Shown: one piece after another, positions 7,307-14,157 of the stretch
How positions within the stretch are numbered: position 1 is the stretch's first letter
Layout of the letters: the number at the start of each line of letters is the position of its first letter
Origin: CBIFWW01 sp966186435
GTDB lineage: Bacteria; Pseudomonadota; Gammaproteobacteria; Enterobacterales; Enterobacteriaceae
DNA: 24,045 nt
Direction of reading: 5' to 3'
Assembly: GCA_966186435.1 (NCBI GenBank)
Contig: CBIFWW010000040.1
Coordinates: 1 to 24,045 of the forward strand
The notes under the pieces: model-generated
The model's input: the letters and a program-made list of their open reading frames with translations, nothing else
What the model was told of the DNA's origin: nothing
The model's database searches: none
Program-made: the position numbers and the translations under genes

Positions 7307-8492
7307 CGGCGTTCGTACCCCGATTGGCCGCTACGGCGGGGCGCTGTCCGGCATCCGGGCTGATGATTTGGCGGCCATCCCGCTGCGTGAATTGATGGCC
7401 CGCTATCCGCAACTGGACTGGTCTGCCATCGACGATGTGCTATTGGGTTGTGCCAACCAGGCTGGGGAAGATAACCGCAACGTGGCTCGTATGGCGACGT
7501 TGCTGGCGGGCCTGCCGATTAGCGTACCGGGCACCACCGTTAACCGCCTGTGTGGCTCCGGTCTGGATGCCATCGGCCTGGCGGCGCGCACTATCAAAGC
7601 CGGTGATGCCCAACTGATGTTGGCCGGCGGCGTAGAGTCGATGTCCCGTGCACCCTTCGTTATGGGTAAGGCTGCGTCTGCCTTTGACCGCCAGGCAGCG
7701 ATGTTTGATACCACCATCGGTTGGCGTTTTGTGAACCCGGTCATGCATCAGCAATATGGCACTGACAGCATGCCGGAAACGGCAGAAAATGTAGCAAAAT
7801 TGTTAAATATCAGCCGGGCCGATCAGGATGCCTTCGCGTTGCGCAGCCAGCAACGTACAGCCCTCGCCATGGAAAACGGCGTGCTGGCGCAAGAGATCGT
7901 TCCGGTGGTGATTCACGGGAAAAAAGGGGGCACCCATGAACTCCGTGAAGATGAACATCCGCGCCCGGAAACCACCCTCGAACAACTCTCTCGCCTCAAA
8001 TCCCCATTCCGCAAGGAAGGTGGGGTGATAACCGCCGGTAATGCCTCCGGTGTGAACGATGGTGCCGCCGCACTCATAATTGCCAGTGAACAGGCCGCTA
8101 AACGCCACGGCTTAACGCCAAAGGCACGCATCGTCGCCATGGCCACCGCCGGGGTAGAACCCCGCCTGATGGGGCTAGGCCCGGTACCGGCAACCCGCAA
8201 GGTGCTGAAATTGGCTGGTTTATCTATCAGCGACATGGATGTCATTGAACTGAATGAAGCTTTTGCCGCCCAGGCGCTGGGTGTGCTAAGGCAACTGGGT
8301 CTGCCTGACGACGCCGCCCATGTGAACCCGAACGGTGGGGCCATTGCCTTAGGCCATCCTCTGGGTATGAGTGGTGCCCGACTGGCACTGGCGGCTACCT
8401 ATGAGCTGCATCGGCGCGGGAGCCGTTACGCCTTGTGCACCATGTGCATCGGTGTGGGCCAGGGTATCGCCATGATCCTGGAACGTGTGTGA
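7284..8492 (+). CDS. paaJ: PaaJ, 3-oxoadipyl-CoA/3-oxo-5,6-dehydrosuberyl-CoA thiolase
   Basis: PaaJ catalyses both thiolytic steps of the pathway, yielding acetyl-CoA and finally succinyl-CoA. It is a 402-residue thiolase. The nucleophilic Cys90 is in NRLCGSG, His358 in ALGHPLG, and the acid/base Cys388 in CIGVGQG. AGGAG at 7272-7276 lies 7 bases before ATG 7284, inside the paaI coding end, so paaI translation runs through its start. The length matches E. coli (401). The gap of 36 bases to paaK is the widest inside the operon. Confidence 0.96.
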   Translation: MTQAFICDGVRTPIGRYGGALSGIRADDLAAIPLRELMARYPQLDWSAIDDVLLGCANQAGEDNRNVARMATLLAGLPISVPGTTVNRLCGSGLDAIGLAARTIKAGDAQLMLAGGVESMSRAPFVMGKAASAFDRQAAMFDTTIGWRFVNPVMHQQYGTDSMPETAENVAKLLNISRADQDAFALRSQQRTALAMENGVLAQEIVPVVIHGKKGGTHELREDEHPRPETTLEQLSRLKSPFRKEGGVITAGNASGVNDGAAALIIASEQAAKRHGLTPKARIVAMATAGVEPRLMGLGPVPATRKVLKLAGLSISDMDVIELNEAFAAQALGVLRQLGLPDDAAHVNPNGGAIALGHPLGMSGARLALAATYELHRRGSRYALCTMCIGVGQGIAMILERV

Positions 8493-8528
8493 GCTAAATA
8501 ATAAAAACACCTGCGAGTACCCTAAAAA

Positions 8529-9848
8529 ATGACAAATACAATGAAGCTCGAACCGATAGAAACCGCCTCCCGCGATGAGCTAATGGCCCTGCAAACCCAG
8601 CGCCTGACGTGGTCCCTGAAGCACGCCTATGACAATGTGCCGATGTACCGCCGCAAATTCGACGCCCACGGGGTGCATCCCGATGATTTCAAAGAACTGA
8701 GCGATTTGAGCAAATTCCCGTGTACTACTAAGCAAGATTTACGTGATAACTATCCCTTCGACACTTTTGCCGTGCCGATGGAGCAGGTGGTGCGTATTCA
8801 CGCCTCGTCGGGCACCACCGGTAAACCGACGGTCGTGGGTTACACCCAAAATGACATCAACACTTGGGCCAATATCGTCGCCCGCTCCCTGCGTGCCGCT
8901 GGCGCTACGCCAAAAGATAAAATCCACGTGGCTTATGGCTATGGTTTGTTTACCGGCGGCCTGGGTGCACATTATGGTGCCGAGCGCCTGGGTGCCACGG
9001 TGATCCCAATGTCCGGCGGCCAGACTGAGAAGCAAGTCCAACTGATCCGCGACTTTAAACCTGACATGATCATGGTGACACCGTCCTACTGCCTCAACCT
9101 GATAGAAGAGCTGGAGCGCCAAATGGGTGGCGATGCCCGTGGTTGTTCCCTGCGGGTAGGGGTATTCGGGGCCGAGCCGTGGACTGCCGCCATGCGTAAT
9201 GAAATCGAACGCCGCCTGGGTATCCGCGCTCTTGATATTTACGGCCTGTCTGAAGTGATGGGGCCGGGGGTGGCGATGGAGTGCCTGGAAACTGCCGACG
9301 GCCCCACCATCTGGGAAGACCATTTCTTCCCGGAAATCGTCAACCCGGTTGACGGCACGCCGTTAGCCGATGGTGCGCAGGGCGAGTTGCTGTTTACTAC
9401 CATGACCAAAGAAGCGTTGCCGGTGATTCGTTACCGTACCCGTGACCTGACCCGTCTGCTGCCGGGTACCGCACGGACGATGCGCCGTATGGACCGTATT
9501 ACCGGGCGCTCAGACGACATGATGATCATCCGTGGGGTGAACGTCTTCCCATCACAGCTGGAAGAAGAGATCTGCAAGTTTGAACATCTGTCTCCGCACT
9601 ACCAGTTGGAGATCCACCGCCGTGGTCACCTGGACAGCCTGGCTATCAAAGTTGAACTCAAACAAACCAGCCTGCACTTGAGCCATGAAGATCGCTGCCG
9701 GGTGTGCCATGACTTGCGCCACCGTATTAAGTCGATGGTGGGTGTCAGTACCGATGTCACTATCGTTAACTGTGGCAGCATCCCACGCTCTGAAGGCAAG
9801 GCTTGCCGAGTGTTCGATATGAGGTCCTCTATCGTTCAGGTCTCCTGA
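8529..9848 (+). CDS. paaK: PaaK, phenylacetate-CoA ligase
   Basis: PaaK activates phenylacetate to phenylacetyl-CoA with ATP, giving the first pathway intermediate and the inducer that releases PaaX. It is a 439-residue adenylate-forming enzyme. The phosphate-binding loop SSGTTGKP is at 93-100, with the aryl-substrate region YGYGLFTGGLG and the C-terminal hinge RTGR-like ITGRSDDM. The first ATG (8529) and a second one (8541) are both possible. Alignment of ITNT/MTNT with E. coli favours the first. No clear Shine-Dalgarno is seen; the 36-base spacer is A-rich. The C-terminus MRSSIVQVS differs slightly from E. coli. It is followed by the operon terminator. Confidence 0.96.
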   Translation: MTNTMKLEPIETASRDELMALQTQRLTWSLKHAYDNVPMYRRKFDAHGVHPDDFKELSDLSKFPCTTKQDLRDNYPFDTFAVPMEQVVRIHASSGTTGKPTVVGYTQNDINTWANIVARSLRAAGATPKDKIHVAYGYGLFTGGLGAHYGAERLGATVIPMSGGQTEKQVQLIRDFKPDMIMVTPSYCLNLIEELERQMGGDARGCSLRVGVFGAEPWTAAMRNEIERRLGIRALDIYGLSEVMGPGVAMECLETADGPTIWEDHFFPEIVNPVDGTPLADGAQGELLFTTMTKEALPVIRYRTRDLTRLLPGTARTMRRMDRITGRSDDMMIIRGVNVFPSQLEEEICKFEHLSPHYQLEIHRRGHLDSLAIKVELKQTSLHLSHEDRCRVCHDLRHRIKSMVGVSTDVTIVNCGSIPRSEGKACRVFDMRSSIVQVS

Positions 9849-9863
9849 TCGGGTCGTATTCTT

Positions 9864-9893
9864 AAAGCGCCTACGGGCGCTTTTTTTGTTTTT
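9864..9893 (+). terminator. Intrinsic terminator of the paaA-K operon
   Basis: An 8-bp stem AAAGCGCC/GGCGCTTT with a 4-base TACG loop is followed by a T run (TTTTTTTGTTTTT). It starts 15 bases after the paaK stop. It should separate the catabolic operon from the downstream genes, including paaX. Confidence 0.9.
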
Positions 9894-9968
9894 GGGTGTT
9901 TATTGGCGCTAATTGCGAGATGTCTGCCGGTTTTTGACTGTCATTGAGGACGATTGGCGATTTTGGTG

Positions 9969-10012
9969 CACACTCAACCCGCGTTGTTAAGCGTTTTGCA
10001 ACGTAGGGTGTG
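9969..10012. repeat. Imperfect nested inverted repeat upstream of the small-gene pair
   Basis: CGTTG (9982-9986) pairs with CAACG (9999-10003). Outside it, CACAC and ACCC on the left can pair with GGGTGTG (10006-10012) on the right, with a bulge. No T run follows, so it is not a terminator. It lies 70-110 bases before the small gene at 10081 and could be an operator or mRNA structure. I see no other clear element in 9894-9968. Confidence 0.3.
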
Positions 10013-10033
10013 AAGCATGGCAGATATGAAGTG

Positions 10034-10062
10034 TTGACATGTGTTCACGGTTTGTTTATTTT
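10034..10062 (+). promoter_or_regulatory. Predicted sigma-70 promoter of the small-gene pair
   Basis: A perfect -35 TTGACA (10034-10039) is followed after 17 bases by TATTTT (10057-10062, 4/6). This would give a leader of only about 10 bases before the ribosome site. The segment TGACA-TG-TGTTCA overlapping the -35 is a near inverted repeat and could be an autoregulatory operator. It provides expression independent of the terminated paa operon. Confidence 0.55.
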
Positions 10063-10080
10063 TCATGCACAGGGAGGTTG

Positions 10081-10320
10081 ATGAGAAGACATCCCAATAA
10101 GTTGATTCAGGCTGCGATTGATTACGCAGTGGGTCAGGGCTGGGTAGTGGTGGATGCAGGGGGATCGTCACACGCGTTTTGCAAGATTCGCTGCGGTGAT
10201 CCTGAGCACCCGTCCCATATGCACAGTATCTGGTGCTCCCCCCGTAGCCCGGAGCGCTTCGCCAGGCAAATCCACCGGGCGGTGGATAAATGCCCTTGGA
10301 GTAAGTGCAATCGCCAGTAG
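10081..10320 (+). CDS. Small Cys/His-rich HicA-like protein, putative toxin
   Basis: A 79-residue protein of unproven function. The first half (LIQAAIDYAVGQGW, then VVVDAGGSSHAF) recalls HicA RNase toxins: a helix, a GW turn, a strand, then a G-S-S-H motif with His31 where HicA has its catalytic histidine. Unlike canonical HicA it has Cys34, Cys38, Cys52, Cys71 and Cys76 plus His43/46/48, suggesting a metal site, and a distinctive SIWCSPRSPERFARQIHRAVDKC tail segment. I recall similar uncharacterised proteobacterial proteins with an SIWSTPRNP-like motif. ATG 10081 is chosen because GGGAGG sits 4-5 bases upstream; an in-frame ATG at 10039 has no ribosome site and lies inside the promoter. It pairs with the helix-turn-helix gene at 10365. 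The toxin role is inferred. Confidence 0.75.
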   Translation: MRRHPNKLIQAAIDYAVGQGWVVVDAGGSSHAFCKIRCGDPEHPSHMHSIWCSPRSPERFARQIHRAVDKCPWSKCNRQ

Positions 10321-10326
10321 ATAAGT

Positions 10327-10352
10327 AAAGGCGGCGTTCGTCCGCCTTTTTT
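10327..10352 (+). terminator. Intrinsic terminator between the two small genes
   Basis: AAAGGCGG (10327-10334) pairs with CCGCCTTT (10342-10349) around a 7-base loop and runs into TTTTTT. It sits in the 44-base gap between the HicA-like gene and the HTH gene, directly before the AAGGAG ribosome site of the second gene. It should attenuate transcription from the first into the second. Confidence 0.8.
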
Positions 10353-10364
10353 CAAGGAGAGAAT

Positions 10365-10910
10365 ATGGCGCAATACAGTTTTACCCTAACGCTAACCGGC
10401 ATGGGCCGTAACACCCCAGGCCATGAGGATGCGCTGTACAATGCAGGTTGTGATGATGCTTTGCTGAGTAGCTATGGCGATACGCTATATCTGGAGTTTG
10501 ACCGCCAGGCAGAGAGCGCCCGGGAGGCCATCGCCAGCGCCATCGCTGCGGTAGAAGGGGCCGGGATTGGGGCGGTAGTGTCCGGTGTGGATGGCATGTT
10601 GCTAGGGTTAAGCGATATCGCCCAGCGCTGCGGGTTGTCCCGACAGGCCATCACCATGTTGAAAGACGGCACCCGGGGGCCAGGTGACTTCCCGGATCCC
10701 ATCCAGCGGCTCAACGGTGCCTCCCCGCTCTGGGCCTGGGTGGACGTGGCGCAATGGATGGCGGATAACGGGCGCATTAGCCATGATGCTGCCGCGCTGG
10801 AAATGGCCCGGGAGCTGAATAGCTGGCATCTGGCCCTACGCATCCGCGCCGCTGGCGCGCAGGAGGAGGTGACCCACCGGCTTGATTTCTTGAGCGTAGC
10901 CTGTGATTAA
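10365..10910 (+). CDS. Helix-turn-helix DNA-binding protein, putative antitoxin/regulator partner
   Basis: A 181-residue protein I cannot name. Residues 1-75 look like an alpha/beta domain: strand YSFTLTL, a segment EDALYNAGCDDALL, strand LYLEFDRQ, then helix ESAREAIASAIAAVEGAG. This is reminiscent of HicB-type partner domains. Residues 80-100 (LGLSDIAQRCGLSRQAITMLK) are a clear helix-turn-helix. It is followed by FPDPIQRLNG and PLWAWVDVAQWM, a layout like AlpA/MerR-type proteins. The rest is helical with Trp154. ATG 10365 has AAGGAG 5 bases upstream. Likely roles are antitoxin and autorepressor of the pair, or a transcription factor. Base composition is like its neighbours, so no clear sign of recent transfer. 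Confidence 0.8.
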   Translation: MAQYSFTLTLTGMGRNTPGHEDALYNAGCDDALLSSYGDTLYLEFDRQAESAREAIASAIAAVEGAGIGAVVSGVDGMLLGLSDIAQRCGLSRQAITMLKDGTRGPGDFPDPIQRLNGASPLWAWVDVAQWMADNGRISHDAAALEMARELNSWHLALRIRAAGAQEEVTHRLDFLSVACD

Positions 10911-10918
10911 TCCCTCCG

Positions 10919-10931
10919 CCCCATGGTGGGG
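10919..10931 (+). other. Short GC hairpin after the HTH gene
   Basis: CCCCA-TGG-TGGGG forms a 5-bp stem with a 3-base loop, 9 bases after the HTH gene stop. No T run follows, so it is at best a weak or factor-assisted 3' end. Confidence 0.3.
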
Positions 10932-11022
10932 TACAAGATGTTGATGGTGCAATTATTTAGCTGAGTGACCAGGCTTTAGGGCTGCTAAATTCCTTGATAA
11001 TACAATGAATTTTTAACCAGAA

Positions 11023-11044
11023 TGCTATGATATGATTCATCAAG
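11023..11044 (+). promoter_or_regulatory. paaX promoter with extended -10 and overlapping putative PaaX operator
   Basis: TGCTATGAT (11023-11031) is an extended -10 element (TGnTATAAT with one mismatch), 40 bases before the paaX start. Immediately overlapping it, TATGATTCATCA contains ATGATTCA (11032-11039), also present before paaA, and resembles the left half of the PaaX consensus as I recall it. A repressor here would block the initiating polymerase, giving negative autoregulation. The promoter matters because paaX sits behind terminators and an inserted gene pair. Confidence 0.5.
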
Positions 11045-11073
11045 GCTAAAATTTTTCCTAGAGATGTGTCGTG

Positions 11074-12003
11074 ATGAGTAAATTGGATCTTTTCCTGCAA
11101 CATGCCGTTGAGGCGGTGCCCATTAGTGGGACATCGTTAATTGCTTCTTTGTATGGGGATGCATTATCCCATCGCGGCGGGGAAATCTGGCTGGGTAGCC
11201 TGGTAGCTTTGCTTGAAGGGCTGGGCTTTGGCGAACGCTTTGTGCGTACCTCGTTGTTCCGGCTTCACAAAGAGGGTTGGCTGGAGGTTGAACGGGTAGG
11301 GCGGCGCAGTTACTACCGGATGAGTGAAGCCGGGCGGCGTCAAAGCCGCCGGGCCGAGAGCAAAATTTACCGCGCCGGGCAGCCTGAGTGGGACGGTAAT
11401 TGGCTTTTACTGTTGTCTGAAGGGCTGGAGAAAGCCACTTTGCAGCAGGTCAAAAAGCAGCTGATGTGGCAGGGGTTTGGCACACTGGCCCCCAGCTTGA
11501 TGGCATCACCGTCGCAGAACATGGCCGATGTGCAAAGCCTTCTGCTAGAGGCGGGGGTGGCAGAAAACGTGATTTTCTTTGAGGCCCATTCCCCTCTGGC
11601 GATGTCCCGCAGCGCCTTGAAGGCGCGGGTGGAAGAATGCTGGCAACTGACGGACAAAAATGCCCTGTACGGGGATTTTATTACCTCATTTCGCCCGCTG
11701 CTGCCCCTGTTAAAGGACGTCCCTGAGGCGGAACTCACGCCCCAGCGCTGCTTCTTGATCCAGCTACTGTTGATTCACTTTTATCGCCGGGTGGTGCTTA
11801 AAGATCCGATGCTGCCCGATGAGTTACTACCTCCGCACTGGCAGGGCCAAAACGCCCGCCAGTTGTGTATCAATATCTATCAGCGGTTGGCTCCCGGCGC
11901 GCTGGCGTTTGTTAGCCAGGTTGGGGAAACCTCCGTTGGTGCATTGCCATTACCGGGCTATGCCTTTTTCCACCGCTTTGGTGGTTTGCCAAATTCGAAT
12001 TAA
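11074..12003 (+). CDS. paaX: PaaX, phenylacetyl-CoA-responsive repressor of paa genes
   Basis: PaaX is a GntR-like repressor that binds paa promoters and is released by phenylacetyl-CoA. It has 309 residues from ATG 11074. An in-frame GTG just before (11071) would add one Met; MSKLDLFLQHAV aligns with E. coli at the ATG. The winged helix-turn-helix spans about 38-90 (GGEIWLGSLVALLEGLGFGERFVRTSLFRL, described by its ends), with basic GRR at 77-79. The remainder is the ligand-binding/dimer region of the PaaX family. The C-terminus (GGLPNSN) stops a few residues earlier than E. coli PaaX (about 316). The ribosome site is weak. paaY follows after 9 bases and is surely co-transcribed. Confidence 0.95.
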   Translation: MSKLDLFLQHAVEAVPISGTSLIASLYGDALSHRGGEIWLGSLVALLEGLGFGERFVRTSLFRLHKEGWLEVERVGRRSYYRMSEAGRRQSRRAESKIYRAGQPEWDGNWLLLLSEGLEKATLQQVKKQLMWQGFGTLAPSLMASPSQNMADVQSLLLEAGVAENVIFFEAHSPLAMSRSALKARVEECWQLTDKNALYGDFITSFRPLLPLLKDVPEAELTPQRCFLIQLLLIHFYRRVVLKDPMLPDELLPPHWQGQNARQLCINIYQRLAPGALAFVSQVGETSVGALPLPGYAFFHRFGGLPNSN

Positions 12004-12012
12004 GGAACCCTT

Positions 12013-12609
12013 ATGCCTGTATATCAAATTGATGGGCTGACGCCCGTGGTCCCCCGGGACAGCTACGTACACCCCACAGCAGTATTGATTGGCGATGTGA
12101 TCATCGGCCATCGGGTTTATATTGGCCCTAATGCCTCCCTGCGTGGGGACTTTGGTCGCATCGTGGTGAAAGACGGGGCCAACGTGCAGGATAATTGCGT
12201 GATGCACGGCTTCCCTCAGCAAGACACAGTAGTTGAAGAAGACGGGCATATTGGCCATGGTGCGGTGCTCCATGGCTGCGTCGTTGGCCGCAATGCGCTG
12301 GTGGGGATGAATTCTGTGGTGCTGGATGGCGCTCAGATCGGCGAGAACTGCATTGTTGGTGCCTGCGCTTTTATCAAAGGGAAGGATAAATTTGATGCCA
12401 ATATACTGATTTTGGGTAGCCCGGCAAAGGCCGTGCGCCCGCTGCGCCCTGAAGAAATCACTTGGAAGGAACAAGGCACCCGTGAATATCAGGAGCTGGT
12501 GTTACGTTGCCAGCAGTCCATGCATCAAGTGGAGCCACTGCGGGAAATCGAAGAAGGCCGTGAACGGCTGGTGTTTGATAACGGCCTGATCCCAAAATCA
12601 GGCCGCTAA
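12013..12609 (+). CDS. paaY: PaaY, thioesterase with left-handed beta-helix fold
   Basis: PaaY is a hexapeptide-repeat protein of the gamma-carbonic anhydrase-like group. It hydrolyses dead-end CoA thioesters formed when PaaZ activities are unbalanced and also supports PaaX-dependent induction. The 198-residue product has hexapeptide turns from about 20 to 135. The zinc-site histidines His65 (VMHG), His82 and His87 (GHGAVLH) are in place. ATG 12013 has AAGGA at 12002-12006, overlapping the paaX stop. The 3' end of the gene forms a strong hairpin. Length and C-terminus are as in the family. Confidence 0.95.
   Translation: MPVYQIDGLTPVVPRDSYVHPTAVLIGDVIIGHRVYIGPNASLRGDFGRIVVKDGANVQDNCVMHGFPQQDTVVEEDGHIGHGAVLHGCVVGRNALVGMNSVVLDGAQIGENCIVGACAFIKGKDKFDANILILGSPAKAVRPLRPEEITWKEQGTREYQELVLRCQQSMHQVEPLREIEEGRERLVFDNGLIPKSGR
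12582..12605. other. Perfect 9-bp hairpin at the 3' end of paaY
   Basis: CGGCCTGAT and ATCAGGCCG flank a CCCAAA loop, lying inside the last codons of paaY. No T run follows on either strand. It lies between the convergent paaY and DUF1996 genes, so it may block exonucleases or assist termination from either side; that role is inferred. Confidence 0.4.
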
Positions 12610-12623
12610 AGGTTGGGGGCGGT

Positions 12624-14033
12624 TTACGCCTCCGGCACTTTCACATTGCTTTGCAACATCAAAATCATACCCTGCGCAGTTTCCGCACTGTTAAAACGAT
12701 AGGTGTGGTCGGCGTTATCCCCACTAATACACCAGGCGATTTGCGTCTCTCCCTTTGCTAATGCTTGTTTTACCGCGTCGGTGACATCGACATAGCGATA
12801 CTGATGTGACTGATCCAGGTACAGGGACGCCGTACCACTGGTGCGTGCCGGGCGGGTATTCCAGGTAACGCTGTTTTCCGTCCAGCCGCTGGCATTCACC
12901 GGGTAAAATCGGATCATATCTGCGCCGTTTTCATCCCGGCCGCCGTAAATGCGCAACCGGTATTTGAAGTTCGCCAGTTGGCTTGCACTCAGGCCCTTTG
13001 GCAGTGGGGGAATAGTAAATTTGATTAGGCCCAGGCTTTGGGGCGGGGTGCTGGTGGTCATCGTGTTGCTATTACCACGGGTGATTATCTGCGTCTGCTG
13101 GCTGAAGTTAGCATCTGACTGCTGGCTATCGACATAAGTATCGTCGCTGGCATTGGCATAAGCCCAGGGAATATTCGTGCCGCAGTCCATGCCATTGTTC
13201 ATACAACGTTCGGTCATAAAGCGGGCGGCGTCTGGGGTCCAGCCATTGATAAAATCAGCGTGGGCGGTATAGATGCTGCCCCAGCGGTCAAGGCGTGTAG
13301 ATCCATCCATTTTAGGATCCAACGACAACTGTATTTTTGCCGTATCCAGTGTAGTTATTTGCGGTAAAACCCAGACAACGTTCAAATTAACTGTGGGGAT
13401 CTTCACCGGGAAGGCTGCCGGGCAGGCACCTTTAACACTGTAATCTGCGTTAGGTTGACCGTGGGCAGGTTGTAAATGTAACCCGTCCCAGCAGTTCGGA
13501 AAGGCGATCCCTACGTTCAATTGAACGGCGTCGCCTTTGGCGCGCAAACCACAGACTTCACCGGCCTTATTGCTGTAACCTTTACCGTTGGCACATAAAA
13601 AAGTGATATGGCTATTTGGAGTGCTACCGTGATGATTGCCGGCCAGCAACTCAAGGCCCTCCGGGAACGGTGTTAACGGGTTAGCGGCATCCTGATGAGA
13701 TTGGTAATAGGTTTTCTGGTAGGTTGGCTTAACCACCTCGCCGTTCGGCAATTTCATGGTGGGTACCCAATAGGCTGAGCCATCAGCCTGATTATCACAG
13801 GTGGTCTCGGGCTTGGCCCGGAGTGAAGCATAGGTTGACCAGGCGTCGGTATGGGTATTACCAAAGAAATCGTGCCACATGGCCTGGCCGGGCATGCCGT
13901 ACATCATGATGGCATCATCACCCAGAGTATGGCTGTACTGGCAGGTAACCTGAGATTGTCCTGCATGGGCGGTGCTGGCACAAAAGCTGCCACCGGTGAG
14001 TAACAGCGCGTAAAAAATATTTATCGTTTTCAT
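12624..14033 (-). CDS. Secreted DUF1996 protein with C-terminal CBM96/DNRLRE-like domain
   Basis: A 469-residue exported protein of unknown function. The signal peptide is residues 1-24 (KTINIFYALLLTGG core, AHA cleavage site). DUF1996 covers roughly 40-285, recognised by WHDFFGNTHTDAWSTYASLR (53-72), AYWVPT (87-92), FPNCWDGLHL (178-187) and HADFINGW (258-265). The ten cysteines in the mature chain suggest disulfides. The C-terminal part (about 330-465) ends in a beta domain with GWTENSVTWNTRP (383-395), typical of the DNRLRE/CBM96 family. DUF1996 is, as I know it, mainly fungal and actinobacterial, so transfer is plausible. ATG 14033 is chosen over the longer frame because the signal peptide starts there, with AAGGAAGT upstream. 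It is convergent with paaY. The substrate may be a polysaccharide, but this is not shown. Confidence 0.85.
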   Translation of the reverse strand: MKTINIFYALLLTGGSFCASTAHAGQSQVTCQYSHTLGDDAIMMYGMPGQAMWHDFFGNTHTDAWSTYASLRAKPETTCDNQADGSAYWVPTMKLPNGEVVKPTYQKTYYQSHQDAANPLTPFPEGLELLAGNHHGSTPNSHITFLCANGKGYSNKAGEVCGLRAKGDAVQLNVGIAFPNCWDGLHLQPAHGQPNADYSVKGACPAAFPVKIPTVNLNVVWVLPQITTLDTAKIQLSLDPKMDGSTRLDRWGSIYTAHADFINGWTPDAARFMTERCMNNGMDCGTNIPWAYANASDDTYVDSQQSDANFSQQTQIITRGNSNTMTTSTPPQSLGLIKFTIPPLPKGLSASQLANFKYRLRIYGGRDENGADMIRFYPVNASGWTENSVTWNTRPARTSGTASLYLDQSHQYRYVDVTDAVKQALAKGETQIAWCISGDNADHTYRFNSAETAQGMILMLQSNVKVPEA

Positions 14034-14114
14034 GATTACTTCCTTGCATAAGAAAGGATCATTACTAACCAAAGTGGTTGATGCCGTCGAATCACGGATT
14101 ATCACAAGCCATAA

Positions 14115-14140
14115 AAAAACGGCGCCGGGGCGCCGTTTTT
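14115..14140. terminator. Bidirectional intrinsic terminator downstream of azoR
   Basis: AAAAACGGCGCC and GGCGCCGTTTTT form a 12-bp perfect stem around GG, so the real loop is slightly wider. A and T runs on either side let it work on both strands. It ends azoR transcripts on the minus strand 18 bases past the stop. The DUF1996 promoter must therefore lie between it and 14034; I see no convincing hexamers there. Confidence 0.88.
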
Positions 14141-14157
14141 AATGCTGAGGGGGTTAC

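Noticed and set aside
8739..9323. 194-codon open frame opposite paaK
   Set aside because: Antisense shadow of a strongly conserved gene; no supporting signals.
10039..10080. Earlier ATG for the HicA-like gene
   Set aside because: No ribosome site, and it overlaps the predicted -35 element; ATG 10081 has GGGAGG at proper spacing.
9964..10951. TGGTGCA copies at 9964 and 10945 flanking the inserted pair, as possible target duplication or attachment sites
   Set aside because: A 7-base match between two regions of about 150 bases is expected by chance, and no integrase or transposase lies between them.
14034..14105. In-frame upstream extension of the DUF1996 gene to an ATG at 14105
   Set aside because: It would put 24 polar residues before a clean signal peptide and bury the ribosome site at about 14040.
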